From: Agrobacterium vitis
Lineage (GTDB): Bacteria; Pseudomonadota; Alphaproteobacteria; Rhizobiales; Rhizobiaceae
Assembly: GCF_013337045.2 (NCBI RefSeq)
Contig: NZ_CP118259.1
Span: 1,426,001-1,490,000, forward strand
Reading direction: 5' to 3'
DNA: 64,000 nt
Positions 35,638 through 46,095 of this stretch are shown one piece after another. A program made the translations under genes and the position numbers. The notes beneath the pieces are model-generated. The model had not been told where the DNA came from, did no database searches, and saw only the letters and a program-made list of their open reading frames with translations. Within the stretch, counting starts at the first letter, position 1. Each line of letters opens with the position of its first letter.

Positions 35638-36723
35638 ATGATCCGGATTGAAATGATATTACGCGTTTTTTCACTGCTTTTCGGCATGGGCTATGCATTC
35701 GTAGCGCCGGGTGCGTTTGCGCTTACCATCGGCCTGGTTGCCCCTCAGGGCGGGCCTTATGCTGTTCTTGGTCAGCAGATTCGAGCGGGGGCAGAAGCTG
35801 CGGTAAAGCAAAGCGGCGATACGCTGACGCTGATTGACGAGCCATGCGCCACGGGAACCGGCCCGGAGATTGCCGACAAGCTTGTGGCGGCAAAGGTCGA
35901 TGCGGCGATCGGATTTCTGTGCAGTGAAAGCCTGGATGGTTTGCTGGCCAAGCTTGGCCCGGCCGGTATTCCGGCTGTGACGCTTTCGGTGCGCTGGCCC
36001 ACCGTTATGGAAGATGCCTTGAAGAACCAATGGCCACTCTTTCGTCTGGCGCCCAGCACCAAAGCGGAAAGTGAAAAGCTGGTGGATGTGATCGTCAGCC
36101 AATGGGCCGGAACGGCCTTCGCGCTTCTCGATGATGGCACGATCCGCAGCCGTGAACTGGTGGAAGCCATCCGCGTGTCGCTGGAGCAGCGCGGCATGAA
36201 ACCGGTTTTCACCGATACCTACCGCCCGACCCAGGAGCAACAGATTGCCCTGGTGCGGCGCTTGAAGAAGACGGGCGCGACCGATGTCTTCATCGGCGGT
36301 GACCGCAGCGATGTCTCAATCATCGCCCGCGATGCCAAGGCCGAGAATATTCCTCTGACGCTGATGGGTGGCGAGGCAATGAGGGCGGTGGACAGGCCCG
36401 TTCCGCTGCAAGATGGCGTACTGGCCGTGATAACGCCTGATTATGCCAGAATGCCGAGCGCACAGAAGGCGGTTGACGCGCTACGAACACAGGGCAGCGC
36501 TGCGGATGGCTATGCCCTGCCCGCTTTTGCCAGCATCCAGTTTCTGCATGCCGCGGCGGCATTGAACGAACCGTCGTTAGCTGAGGCCATCAGCAAGACC
36601 AAGGCTGAGACCGTCATCGGCTCGCTGTCCTTTACCGACGGCCACGAACTCAGCGACAATCCGTTTCAATTGCAGGAATGGCGTGACGGTAGTTTTCAGC
36701 CGCCGCGCCCGCTCAGCGAATAG
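35638..36723 (+). CDS. ABC-transporter substrate-binding protein (branched-chain type)
   Basis: An N-terminal signal (MILRVFSLLFGMGYAF... ending near AFA) precedes a Peripla_BP_6 (LivK-like) domain with LVAPQGGPYAVLGQQIRAG. The 361-residue protein is periplasmic. No permease or ATPase gene is adjacent, so it is an orphan binding protein or serves a transporter elsewhere. Family ligands include amino acids, amides and aromatic acids. The next gene is convergent. Confidence 0.85.
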   Translation: MIRIEMILRVFSLLFGMGYAFVAPGAFALTIGLVAPQGGPYAVLGQQIRAGAEAAVKQSGDTLTLIDEPCATGTGPEIADKLVAAKVDAAIGFLCSESLDGLLAKLGPAGIPAVTLSVRWPTVMEDALKNQWPLFRLAPSTKAESEKLVDVIVSQWAGTAFALLDDGTIRSRELVEAIRVSLEQRGMKPVFTDTYRPTQEQQIALVRRLKKTGATDVFIGGDRSDVSIIARDAKAENIPLTLMGGEAMRAVDRPVPLQDGVLAVITPDYARMPSAQKAVDALRTQGSAADGYALPAFASIQFLHAAAALNEPSLAEAISKTKAETVIGSLSFTDGHELSDNPFQLQEWRDGSFQPPRPLSE

Positions 36724-36729
36724 CGTTAC

Positions 36730-37491
36730 CTATTCGTAAGGCCAGACTGGCCGCGTAAACAACCCGCCGTCGACCCAGAGCGTCTGCCCGGTGACGAAGC
36801 CTGCCGCCTCACTGGCAAGATAGAGTACGGGGCCAGCAATATCCTGCGGTGTCCCCACCCGGCGCAGCGGCGTGACCTTGCCCCAGACTTCGCCATAATC
36901 AGGCGCTTCCTCATAGGTTCGTTCCGTGGCAATGGCACCAGGGGCAACGCAATTCACCCGGATACCATGCGGCCCCAATTCCACGGCGGCTACCTTGGTG
37001 AATTGCTCAACCCCGCCCTTGGAAGCGGTGTAATCAACCAGGTTCGGGAAGGCGAGCTTGTTGCAGCCCGAGCCGATATTGACGATGGCGCCACCGTTTC
37101 CAGCCGCCACCATCCGGCTTGCCGCCGCCTTGGTATTGAGAAATGTGCCGGTCAGATTGGTGCGGATCACCCGGTTCCAGTCTTTTTCAGAGAGATCGAG
37201 CAGGCTGGACCAGGTCTGCACACCGGCATTGTTGACGAGGACCGCCGGGCTTGTCTTGGCCCAGGTGCAGGCCTGATTGAAGAACTGCTCGACGGCGTCT
37301 CCGTCTCCGACATCGGCGGAAAGCGCCAGCACGTTGCGGCCCTGTTGCTCCATCAGGGATACCAGGCTTTTGGCCGGTGCATCGTCGCCGAGATAGCTGA
37401 AGGCCACCGTATCGCCCAGACCGGCAAAAGCCTGGACCAGTTGGCGCCCTATGCCCGTGCTGCCGCCGGTGATGATCACAAACCTGCCCAT
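36730..37491 (-). CDS. Short-chain dehydrogenase/reductase
   Basis: Classical SDR fold: nucleotide-binding GGSTGIGR at about 8-15, NNAG near 88, a catalytic Ser-Tyr-Lys with YTASKGG, and the VNCVAPGAI loop. The start at 37491 (MGRFVIITGG) has GGAGGA upstream, so the four-codon-longer frame to 37503 is not needed. At 253 residues it has the usual length. The substrate is unknown. It converges with the binding-protein gene and diverges from rpe. Confidence 0.9.
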   Translation of the reverse strand: MGRFVIITGGSTGIGRQLVQAFAGLGDTVAFSYLGDDAPAKSLVSLMEQQGRNVLALSADVGDGDAVEQFFNQACTWAKTSPAVLVNNAGVQTWSSLLDLSEKDWNRVIRTNLTGTFLNTKAAASRMVAAGNGGAIVNIGSGCNKLAFPNLVDYTASKGGVEQFTKVAAVELGPHGIRVNCVAPGAIATERTYEEAPDYGEVWGKVTPLRRVGTPQDIAGPVLYLASEAAGFVTGQTLWVDGGLFTRPVWPYE

Positions 37492-37684
37492 ATTTCCTCC
37501 CATAGGTCATGTCCAAGCATTCATAGCCTCGCTGTCGCACCTGTCCAAGGCCGTATCGTGACCGCCCGCAAAGCGGCTGTAAAATCAACCGACTTTCGCA
37601 GTCCGGATCACAGGAAAGGTTGTCGCGCCAATGAGGGAATGCTATGAGCGGCACGACATCCGCTATATCGAAAGAATGAGATAA

Positions 37685-38362
37685 ATGACACCTCCGCTGC
37701 TGATCGCCCCTTCGATCCTCGCCGCCAATTTTTCCCGGCTGGGGGCTGAAGTTGCCGATGTGGTGGAGGCGGGCGCCGACTGGATTCATCTTGATGTCAT
37801 GGACGGCCATTTCGTGCCGAATATCTCTTTTGGCCCGGCGGTTATCAAGGCATTGCGGCCCCATACCAAAGCGGTATTCGACTGCCACCTGATGATTGCC
37901 CCTGCCGATCCGTTCCTTGCCGCCTTTGCCGATGCAGGATGTGATTACATCACTGTCCATGCTGAAGCCGGGCCGCATCTGCATCGCTCCCTGCAAACCA
38001 TTCGCGCCCTCGGCAAGAAAGCTGGCGTGTCGATCAATCCGGCCACACCGGTTTCCACGCTGGAAAACGTCATTGACGATGTCGATCTGATCCTGATCAT
38101 GAGTGTCAATCCCGGTTTTGGCGGGCAAAGCTTCATTCCGGCTGCGGCGGACAAGATCGCCCAGGCGCGGGCGCTGATTGGCGACAGGCCGATTGCGCTG
38201 GAAGTGGATGGCGGCATTACCGTGGAAACGGCGCCGATTGCCACAAAGGCCGGTGCCAATGTGCTGGTGGCAGGATCTGCCATCTACAAGGGCCAGGGTG
38301 TCGATGCCTATCGCGAAACGGTGACGGCATTGCGCCGTGCCGCTGAAGGAGGCCGGTCTTGA
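37685..38362 (+). CDS. rpe: Ribulose-phosphate 3-epimerase
   Basis: Rpe interconverts ribulose-5-phosphate and xylulose-5-phosphate in the pentose phosphate and Calvin pathways. The 225-residue TIM-barrel protein has IAPSILAANF at the start, LDVMDGHFVPNI, the Met/His metal site, and VNPGFGGQSF. It is followed with a 4-base overlap by the DUF2259 gene, so the two are co-translated. Confidence 0.96.
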   Translation: MTPPLLIAPSILAANFSRLGAEVADVVEAGADWIHLDVMDGHFVPNISFGPAVIKALRPHTKAVFDCHLMIAPADPFLAAFADAGCDYITVHAEAGPHLHRSLQTIRALGKKAGVSINPATPVSTLENVIDDVDLILIMSVNPGFGGQSFIPAAADKIAQARALIGDRPIALEVDGGITVETAPIATKAGANVLVAGSAIYKGQGVDAYRETVTALRRAAEGGRS

Positions 38363-39093
38363 AACTCAATTGGCTTTCCGCAGCAATGGTTGCCGTGGGC
38401 AGCCTTGCCACTGCCCTGCCCGCTGCAGCAGGCGATATAGCCGCCGTTCGCCCCATCGGTTTTTCTGCCGACGGGTCTGTCTTTGCCTTCGAGGAATATG
38501 GCGTGCAGAGCGGCGTCAACACGCCCTACTCGAATATTTTTGCCATCGATCTCAACAACAATACTTTCCTGCCGGATACGCCGGTGCGCCTGCGCGGCGA
38601 TGACGACAAGGCCAGCATGGCCGCGATCCGCAAGCAGAGCATGGATCAGGTGGCAAAAACCGTTCAGGACCGAGGCTTGCTGGACCATCCGGGCGAAGTG
38701 GTGGCCTTCAATCCCTTGAGCGAGATTGGCACCGATCCGCATGTTCTCAGCTACCGTGTTCACGCCTCCCAGCCAACGGTGGGTGAGCCAAATACACTGA
38801 CGCTGGAAGAGCTGGACGAAGGCGCGCCTGCCGCCTGCAAGGACCAGGTACAGACCATCAAGGGCTTTCGCCTGAAGATGACGCAAATCAACGGTGCCAA
38901 GCAGGACAAGGTGGTCTATGAGGACGGCCATGTGCCCGCCAGCCGCCGCTGTCCGACCGGCTACAGGCTGGGTGGCGTCGTCACCTATCAGGTTCCCGGT
39001 GGCAATGTGGTGCAGATCGCCCTTGTGCTGGTCATGAACCCCTCTTCCGAAGGCTCCGACGGGCGCTGGCTCGCCGTGCCTATCAAGCCCTGA
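38359..39093 (+). CDS. DUF2259 secreted protein
   Basis: This 244-residue protein has a signal peptide (hydrophobic stretch ending near PAAAGD) and a DUF2259 domain, a family of predicted secreted or periplasmic proteins of unknown function. The start is TTG at 38359, fixed by GAAGGAGG 7 bases upstream and by overlap with the rpe stop. Its pairing with rpe is a common layout in Rhizobiales, but the reason is not known. Confidence 0.88.
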   Translation: MKLNWLSAAMVAVGSLATALPAAAGDIAAVRPIGFSADGSVFAFEEYGVQSGVNTPYSNIFAIDLNNNTFLPDTPVRLRGDDDKASMAAIRKQSMDQVAKTVQDRGLLDHPGEVVAFNPLSEIGTDPHVLSYRVHASQPTVGEPNTLTLEELDEGAPAACKDQVQTIKGFRLKMTQINGAKQDKVVYEDGHVPASRRCPTGYRLGGVVTYQVPGGNVVQIALVLVMNPSSEGSDGRWLAVPIKP

Positions 39094-39181
39094 CACCACC
39101 TTTCACGCCGTTGCCGTTGAGATCGGCTGCCATGTTTGCTATGGGGCGGCATAGGTTATTCATGCAAGAAAGATCAAGCCG

Positions 39182-40483
<1,302 letters not shown>

Positions 40484-40509
40484 GATTTACCTTAACCGTG
40501 AAACGTTGC

Positions 40510-40533
40510 AAGCCGCCCGAAAGGGCGGCTTTA
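40510..40533 (+). terminator. Intrinsic terminator after purB
   Basis: AAGCCGCCC (40510-40518) pairs perfectly with GGGCGGCTT (40523-40531) across a GAAA tetraloop, followed by TTATG. It lies 26 bases past the purB stop and before the downstream DUF4105 gene. Confidence 0.85.
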
Positions 40534-40589
40534 TGCGTTATAGGTTCATCAGGATACACACGGTTGAAAATCGGGAGGAGAATTTCGGC

Positions 40590-41582
40590 ATGAAATATCT
40601 ATTGCGCATAGTGAGCGTTATTCTTCTCGTAATACTGGCTTTGATTGCTCTGATCGCCACGGTTTGGATCACCTTGGCTCTGTGGTATCGTATTCCGGGC
40701 CCCGATTTCGTTCGGGGCGCAGCCTCCAGCTTGTGGCTGATTTTTATCCTCGCCATCCTTTCCTTGGGTCGAAAATCGCCTCTTGCGTCAGTCGGGCTGT
40801 TTCTATTGAGCTTTGTCGTCGTCGGCATCTGGTGGCATTCGATCAAGCCGAGCCTTGATCGGGACTGGGCAACGGATGTGTCGAGGACTGTTACCGGGAG
40901 CGTTGAAAACAACATTGTGACGCTCCAGAATGTGCGCAACTTCAACTGGACAAGCGACACGGTTGCCGATGCCAAGTGGGAGACGCGGCAATATGATCTC
41001 AACAAGCTGAATGAAGCCGATATGGTCCTGTCCTATTGGGGCATGGATGCCATTGCCCATACGCTGATCAGTTTTGGATTTGAGGATGGTCAGCGCGTGG
41101 TGTTCTCGGTGGAAACGCGGCGAGAGAAGACCGAATCCTATTCATCGATTGCAGGCTTTTTTAAAACCTATGAGCTGGCTTTTCTCGCTGCCGATGAGCG
41201 GGATATTCTCTATCTTCGCACCAATATGCGCAAAGAAGACACCTATCTTTACCCGCTGGATATTCCCAAACAGGCGATGCGCGCCTTGTTTTTAAATTAC
41301 GTGAATTCGGCAGATCAGCTTGCCAAACAGCCCAAATTCTACGACACAATCACCACCAATTGCACCACAGTGGTGTTTGATCTTGCCCGCCAGATTGAGC
41401 CAGGCATTCCAACGGATTACCGCGTTTTGCTGTCGGGCTACCTGCCCGGCTATCTGGCAGAGCATGGAGCATCAGTCTGGAAGCTGCCGGAGCCGGAATT
41501 GCGCGCCCGCGCCGCCATCAGCGCCAAAGCGCAGGCTGCGGGGAATTCACCGGCCGATTATTCCAACGTAATTAGGCAGTAA
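40590..41582 (+). CDS. DUF4105 membrane-anchored protein
   Basis: Three hydrophobic segments in the first 85 residues place the protein in the inner membrane, followed by a DUF4105 (Lnb-N-like) domain with WGMDAIAHTLISFGFEDG and TTNCTTVVFDLARQI. Conserved Cys and His residues of this domain suggest a cysteine-hydrolase fold. I start at ATG 40590 because GGGAGGAG lies 9 bases upstream; the open frame reaches 40416 inside purB. Family members are uncharacterised in this lineage. Confidence 0.82.
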   Translation: MKYLLRIVSVILLVILALIALIATVWITLALWYRIPGPDFVRGAASSLWLIFILAILSLGRKSPLASVGLFLLSFVVVGIWWHSIKPSLDRDWATDVSRTVTGSVENNIVTLQNVRNFNWTSDTVADAKWETRQYDLNKLNEADMVLSYWGMDAIAHTLISFGFEDGQRVVFSVETRREKTESYSSIAGFFKTYELAFLAADERDILYLRTNMRKEDTYLYPLDIPKQAMRALFLNYVNSADQLAKQPKFYDTITTNCTTVVFDLARQIEPGIPTDYRVLLSGYLPGYLAEHGASVWKLPEPELRARAAISAKAQAAGNSPADYSNVIRQ

Positions 41583-41597
41583 AATTGAGAAGGCAGG

Positions 41598-42197
41598 TCA
41601 TTCGCGTGCTTTGCAATCAAAATGCGCGAGCACCAGCTCCTTTGCCTGTTCCCAGAGAATTGGTGATCCACCTTCAATGGCGGGGCCATAGCGCTCCATG
41701 ACCTGCTGTTCCGAAACGCCGTTTTCGGCCCACGTCCCGCCATCGGTCAGCGTATTCAGAAGCAACGGCTGAAGGCGGTCCAGCGCTTTGGCAAAACGCG
41801 CATTGGGCGTTTTGCCTTCTTCAAACTCCAGCCAGAGGGCAAGCATCTCCTGCCCCTGAACATCGGGTAAAAGCCCAAAGATACGCTTGGCGGCGGAGAG
41901 TTCTTGCTCGGCCAAGGCTGCACGGTCTACCTGCTGATTGTGTATGGGGGCATCGCCTGCGTCGATTTCAACCACATCATGCAGTAACAGCAGTTTTACC
42001 ACATGCAGAGGATCAACGCCCTCGGCGTGCTCGGAAAGCGTTAGGGCAAATAAGGCCAAGTGCCATGAATGTTCAGCGGAATTTTCACGCCGGGATTTGT
42101 TGATAAGCGGTGATTGGCGCACAATGGATTTGAGTTTGTCCAGCTCAATCAAGAAAGCAAGCTGTTGGCGAAGGACATCAAATTTTGTTTGCTGCAT
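41598..42197 (-). CDS. HD-domain phosphohydrolase (YfbR-like)
   Basis: This 199-residue protein has the HD metal ligands in RRENSAEHSWHLA (first His), LLLLHDVVEIDAGD (His-Asp pair) and a later Asp. The layout matches YfbR-type deoxynucleoside 5'-monophosphatases and related oxygen-sensing HD hydrolases. The start ATGCAGCAAAC lies near the ilvD terminator. The two neighbours on either side belong to other functions, so the gene looks monocistronic. Confidence 0.88.
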   Translation of the reverse strand: MQQTKFDVLRQQLAFLIELDKLKSIVRQSPLINKSRRENSAEHSWHLALFALTLSEHAEGVDPLHVVKLLLLHDVVEIDAGDAPIHNQQVDRAALAEQELSAAKRIFGLLPDVQGQEMLALWLEFEEGKTPNARFAKALDRLQPLLLNTLTDGGTWAENGVSEQQVMERYGPAIEGGSPILWEQAKELVLAHFDCKARE

Positions 42198-42235
42198 ACA
42201 TTACACTCTGCCGAGCAATGACCAAAAAGGGAAAT

Positions 42236-42270
42236 AGCCCCGGCGCAAAACAAAATTTTGCGCCGGGGCT
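42236..42270 (-). terminator. Intrinsic terminator downstream of ilvD
   Basis: A 15-base perfect stem (42236-42250 with 42256-42270) has a CAAAA loop, just after the ilvD stop (42283). On the minus strand it is followed by ATTTCCCTTTTT. It separates ilvD from the HD gene. Confidence 0.85.
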
Positions 42271-42282
42271 TCGGTCTAATCT

Positions 42283-44127
42283 TTACTCAGGCAATTTCCG
42301 CACAGCACCCAAGTCCGCAGACGTCGCAAACGCAGCATAGGCCTTCAGGGCTGTTGTCACCTTGCGCTTGCGGTGCTCCGCTGACTTCCAGCCAGCGGCG
42401 TCCTGTGAGACACGGCGGGCGGCGAGCTCGCCTTCGGACAGCATCAGCTCAATCGTGCGGTTCGGGATGTCGATGGCGATCGTGTCGCCGTTGCGCACCA
42501 GGCCGATGGTGCCGCCATTGGCGGCTTCTGGCGAGACGTGGCCGATGGACAGGCCCGATGTGCCGCCGGAGAAACGTCCGTCGGTGATCAAGGCGCAGGT
42601 CTTTCCGAGGCCCTTGGATTTCAGGTAGCTGGTCGGGTACAGCATTTCCTGCATGCCCGGGCCGCCCTTCGGTCCTTCATAGCGGATGACCACGACATCG
42701 CCTGCCACGACCTCATTGCTGAGAATGGCTTTTACCGCCGAATCCTGGCTTTCATAGACCTTGGCCGGACCGGTGAATTTCAGGATGCTTTCATCGACAC
42801 CAGCAGTTTTGACGATGCAGCCATCCAAGGCGATATTGCCCTTCAACACGGCCAGGCCGCCATCCTTGGAGAATGGCTTTTCAACCGAGCGAATCACGCC
42901 ATTTTCGCGGTCCATGTCCAGCTCATCCCAGCGAGACGACTGCGAAAACGCCACCTGCGTCGGTACACCGCCGGGAGCCGCGCGGAAGAACTCGCGCACA
43001 CTCTCGGAAGTGGTGCGGGTAATGTCCCAGCGGTCGATGGCATCGCCCAGTGTTGGCGCGTGCACGGTCGGGCAATCGCGGTTGATCAAGCCACCGCGAT
43101 CCAGCTCGCCAAGAATGCGCATGATGCCGCCAGCGCGGTGTACGTCTTCCATATGCACGTCCTGCTTGGCCGGGGCCACCTTGGACAGGCACGGCACGCG
43201 GCGCGACAGCTGGTCAATGTCGTCAAGATTGAAATCAATCTCACCCTCATAGGCGGCAGCCAGAATATGCAACACAGTGTTGGTGGAGCCACCCATGGCA
43301 ATGTCCAGCGCCATGGCGTTTTCAAACGCCTGCTTGGAGGCGATGTTACGCGGCAGCACGTTTTCATCGTCCTGCTCATAGTAGCGGCGGGTAATGTCAA
43401 CGATCAGATGACCCGCCTCGACAAACAACCGCTTGCGGTCCGAATGCGTCGCAAGCGTCGAACCATTGCCGGGCAAGGACAGGCCGAGTGCTTCGGTCAG
43501 ACAGTTCATGGAATTGGCGGTGAACATGCCAGAGCAGGACCCGCATGTCGGACAGGCCGAGCGCTCGATGGTGGCGACGTCCTCATCGGAAATCTTGTCG
43601 TCCGCAGCGGCAACCATGGCATCCACCAGATCAAGCGCCACCTTCTTGCCATGCATAACGACTTTGCCCGCTTCCATCGGTCCACCGGAAACGAACACGG
43701 TCGGGATGTTGAGGCGCAACGAGGCCATCAGCATGCCGGGGGTGATCTTGTCACAGTTGGAAATGCAGACCATGGCATCGGCGCAATGGGCATTGACCAT
43801 ATATTCAACGCTATCGGCGATGATTTCGCGTGATGGCAGCGAATAGAGCATGCCATCATGGCCCATGGCGATGCCGTCATCGACAGCGATGGTGTTGAAT
43901 TCCTTGGCAACGCCGCCAGCCGCTTCGATTTCGCGGGCGACCAGTTGGCCGAGATCCTTGAGATGCACATGGCCAGGCACGAATTGCGTGAAGGAGTTGA
44001 CGACGGCAATGATCGGCTTGCCGAAATCGCCATCCTTCATGCCGGTGGCGCGCCAAAGGCCGCGTGCGCCTGCCATGTTGCGGCCATGGGTCGTGGTTCT
44101 TGAGCGATAGGCTGGCATGGATGTCAC
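42283..44127 (-). CDS. ilvD: Dihydroxy-acid dehydratase
   Basis: IlvD dehydrates dihydroxy acids in valine, leucine and isoleucine synthesis and needs an Fe-S cluster. The 614-residue protein begins [23 protein letters not shown], shown here up to the conserved [13 protein letters not shown]; it carries the cluster cysteines in the CDKITPGM and [16 protein letters not shown] blocks and has GRFSGG and SIGHVSPEA near the end. It is an obvious client of the suf system encoded upstream. It diverges from msrPQ. Confidence 0.97.
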   Translation of the reverse strand: MTSMPAYRSRTTTHGRNMAGARGLWRATGMKDGDFGKPIIAVVNSFTQFVPGHVHLKDLGQLVAREIEAAGGVAKEFNTIAVDDGIAMGHDGMLYSLPSREIIADSVEYMVNAHCADAMVCISNCDKITPGMLMASLRLNIPTVFVSGGPMEAGKVVMHGKKVALDLVDAMVAAADDKISDEDVATIERSACPTCGSCSGMFTANSMNCLTEALGLSLPGNGSTLATHSDRKRLFVEAGHLIVDITRRYYEQDDENVLPRNIASKQAFENAMALDIAMGGSTNTVLHILAAAYEGEIDFNLDDIDQLSRRVPCLSKVAPAKQDVHMEDVHRAGGIMRILGELDRGGLINRDCPTVHAPTLGDAIDRWDITRTTSESVREFFRAAPGGVPTQVAFSQSSRWDELDMDRENGVIRSVEKPFSKDGGLAVLKGNIALDGCIVKTAGVDESILKFTGPAKVYESQDSAVKAILSNEVVAGDVVVIRYEGPKGGPGMQEMLYPTSYLKSKGLGKTCALITDGRFSGGTSGLSIGHVSPEAANGGTIGLVRNGDTIAIDIPNRTIELMLSEGELAARRVSQDAAGWKSAEHRKRKVTTALKAYAAFATSADLGAVRKLPE

Positions 44128-44370
44128 CTCGATACTATTTTATTGCGCCGGAAACGCGCCGAATTTTCCAATTTATCTACGGCAGTCGGGCCTTTGTGTC
44201 ACTATCAGCATGGTCGAAAACGGTACGCTCGCGGCTGGGGGAAAGAACGACATGGTCGCGGCGCACAACAATGTGAAGTCAACAACCAATCAAATCGGTC
44301 TGTCATCGTAACTTTTTCGATCTATTTGCCGTATTGAATCGTAGACCAATCATAATCGACAGGGAGCAAG

Positions 44371-45324
44371 ATGAACATGGCCGCGTTTCGCCCACCGCAT
44401 ATTCCGGCATCCGAGATTACACCGCAGAGCATCTACCTGTCACGCCGCAGCCTGATCGGTGGTGCGGCGGGAACCTTGGCGCTGGCGGCGGCTGGTGATG
44501 TGCTGGCCGCGCCCCTTACCGCCAAGCCGTCTGATTACAAGGTGGATGACAAGCTGACGCCGAAAAAAGACGTCACCACCTATAATAATTTCTACGAATT
44601 CGGCACGGATAAGTCCGATCCCGCCGCCAATTCCGGTAAATTCAAGCCAACCCCCTGGACGGTGGAGGTTGGCGGCCTGGTTTCCAAGCCGCAGAAGATC
44701 GCCATTGAGGACATCATGAAGTCCTTCACCATGGAAGAGCGGATCTACCGGATGCGCTGCGTCGAGGCTTGGTCCATGGTCATTCCCTGGGATGGGTTTC
44801 CGCTGTCGGCTTTGCTTGACCGGGTTGAGCCACTGGCCAGCGCCAAGTATGTCGCCTTTGAAACCGTGGTGCGGCCGGAAGAAATGCCGGGCCAGAGCGG
44901 CTTTTTCCAATCGATCAACTGGCCCTATGTCGATGGCCTGCGACTGGATGAAGCGCGTCATCCACTGACCATCCTTGCCACCGGTCTTTACGGCGAAACG
45001 CTGCCAAACCAGAATGGCGCGCCTTTGCGGCTGGTCGTGCCGTGGAAATACGGCTTCAAGGGTATCAAATCCATCGTCAAGATCACGCTCACAGAAAAGC
45101 AGCCGCCCTGCACCTGGAACATTTTGGCCGCCAATGAATATGGCTTCTATGCCAATGTGAACCCCAAGGTCGATCACCCCCGCTGGAGCCAGGCGACAGA
45201 GCGGCGCATCGGTGAAGGTGGCGGCCTGTTTGGCGGCTCCCGCAAGGATACCCTGCCCTTCAACGGTTATGGTGAACAGGTTGCCAGCCTTTACGCTGGC
45301 ATGGACCTGACCAAGAATTTCTGA
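44371..45324 (+). CDS. msrP: Periplasmic methionine-sulfoxide reductase, molybdopterin subunit
   Basis: MsrP repairs oxidised methionine in periplasmic proteins using a molybdopterin cofactor. A twin-arginine signal (SRRSLIGG, Arg25-Arg26) leads a sulfite-oxidase-fold domain with the molybdenum-ligand Cys130 in [10 protein letters not shown]. The 317 residues fit the family. It is followed 2 bases later by msrQ, its membrane partner. Confidence 0.95.
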   Translation: MNMAAFRPPHIPASEITPQSIYLSRRSLIGGAAGTLALAAAGDVLAAPLTAKPSDYKVDDKLTPKKDVTTYNNFYEFGTDKSDPAANSGKFKPTPWTVEVGGLVSKPQKIAIEDIMKSFTMEERIYRMRCVEAWSMVIPWDGFPLSALLDRVEPLASAKYVAFETVVRPEEMPGQSGFFQSINWPYVDGLRLDEARHPLTILATGLYGETLPNQNGAPLRLVVPWKYGFKGIKSIVKITLTEKQPPCTWNILAANEYGFYANVNPKVDHPRWSQATERRIGEGGGLFGGSRKDTLPFNGYGEQVASLYAGMDLTKNF

Positions 45325-45326
45325 TC

Positions 45327-45974
45327 ATGGCCTCTTTCAGTCTCTCCGCACGGCAAAAATCGCTCTCCATCTGGGCGCTGTATGCGTTTGGCCTCATGCC
45401 CGGCCTTTACGCCTTCTATCTCGGCATTTTCGGCGATCTCGGTGCCGATCCGGTGCGCGAATTCGAGCATCGCCTCGGGCTCTGGGCCTTGCGGTTCCTC
45501 TGTCTGGGGCTGGCGATAACGCCGCTGCGCGATCTGGCAAAATACAATTTCATCGCCTATCGCCGGGCGCTGGGCCTTTTGGTGTTCTACTATGTGCTGG
45601 CCCATTTTGCCGTCTATCTGACGCTGGATAGAGGGCTGATTCTCTCGTCCATTCTCGGGGACATCCTGAAGCGGCCCTATATCATGCTGGGTATGCTGGG
45701 GCTCATCCTGCTTATTCCGCTGGCCCTGACCTCCAATCGCTGGTCTATCCGCAAGTTTGGCAGTCGTTGGAACACGCTGCATAAGGCGAGCTATATCATT
45801 CTTGCCGCTGGGCTTTTGCATTTCGTCCTGTCGCGCAAGTCCTTCACGCTGGAGCCCGCAATCTATACCGGCATCGTTATCCTGTTGCTTGGTTACCGGC
45901 TGGTGCGTCCAAGACTGATGGCGGCGAAGCGGAAAAAGGCGGCGCTGGCCAAGGCGGCACCCCGAACCGCTTAA
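45327..45974 (+). CDS. msrQ: MsrQ, haem-binding membrane subunit of MsrPQ
   Basis: MsrQ (YedZ) passes electrons from the quinone pool to MsrP. The 215-residue protein has about six membrane helices, with the ferric-reductase-like histidines in YVLAHFAVYLT and HKASYIILAAGLLHF as likely haem ligands. A basic C-terminal tail (KRKKAALAK) faces the cytoplasm. It starts 2 bases past msrP. Confidence 0.94.
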   Translation: MASFSLSARQKSLSIWALYAFGLMPGLYAFYLGIFGDLGADPVREFEHRLGLWALRFLCLGLAITPLRDLAKYNFIAYRRALGLLVFYYVLAHFAVYLTLDRGLILSSILGDILKRPYIMLGMLGLILLIPLALTSNRWSIRKFGSRWNTLHKASYIILAAGLLHFVLSRKSFTLEPAIYTGIVILLLGYRLVRPRLMAAKRKKAALAKAAPRTA

Positions 45975-46095
45975 GGTTTAGGCTCAGGCAAGCCAGACTT
46001 CCTAGGGTTTCCCGAGAAGACAAACGGAAACGTGAATGTCTGGAGTCTGGTGGGTTTACTTTGAACCTGCCTGACTCTTGCATCGGTTTTCGGCC

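Noticed and set aside
37187..38128. 313-codon minus-strand frame spanning the start of the SDR gene and rpe
   Set aside because: It is antisense to rpe and out of frame with the SDR gene, which has its own strong ribosome site.
42161..42197. ATGCAGCA at the start of the HD gene as a second copy of the mini-ORF element
   Set aside because: The likeness is limited to the first three codons; no matching SD or hairpins are present and the frame continues as a full HD protein.
42538..43833. 431-codon plus-strand frame opposite ilvD
   Set aside because: IlvD is complete with its Fe-S motifs on the minus strand.
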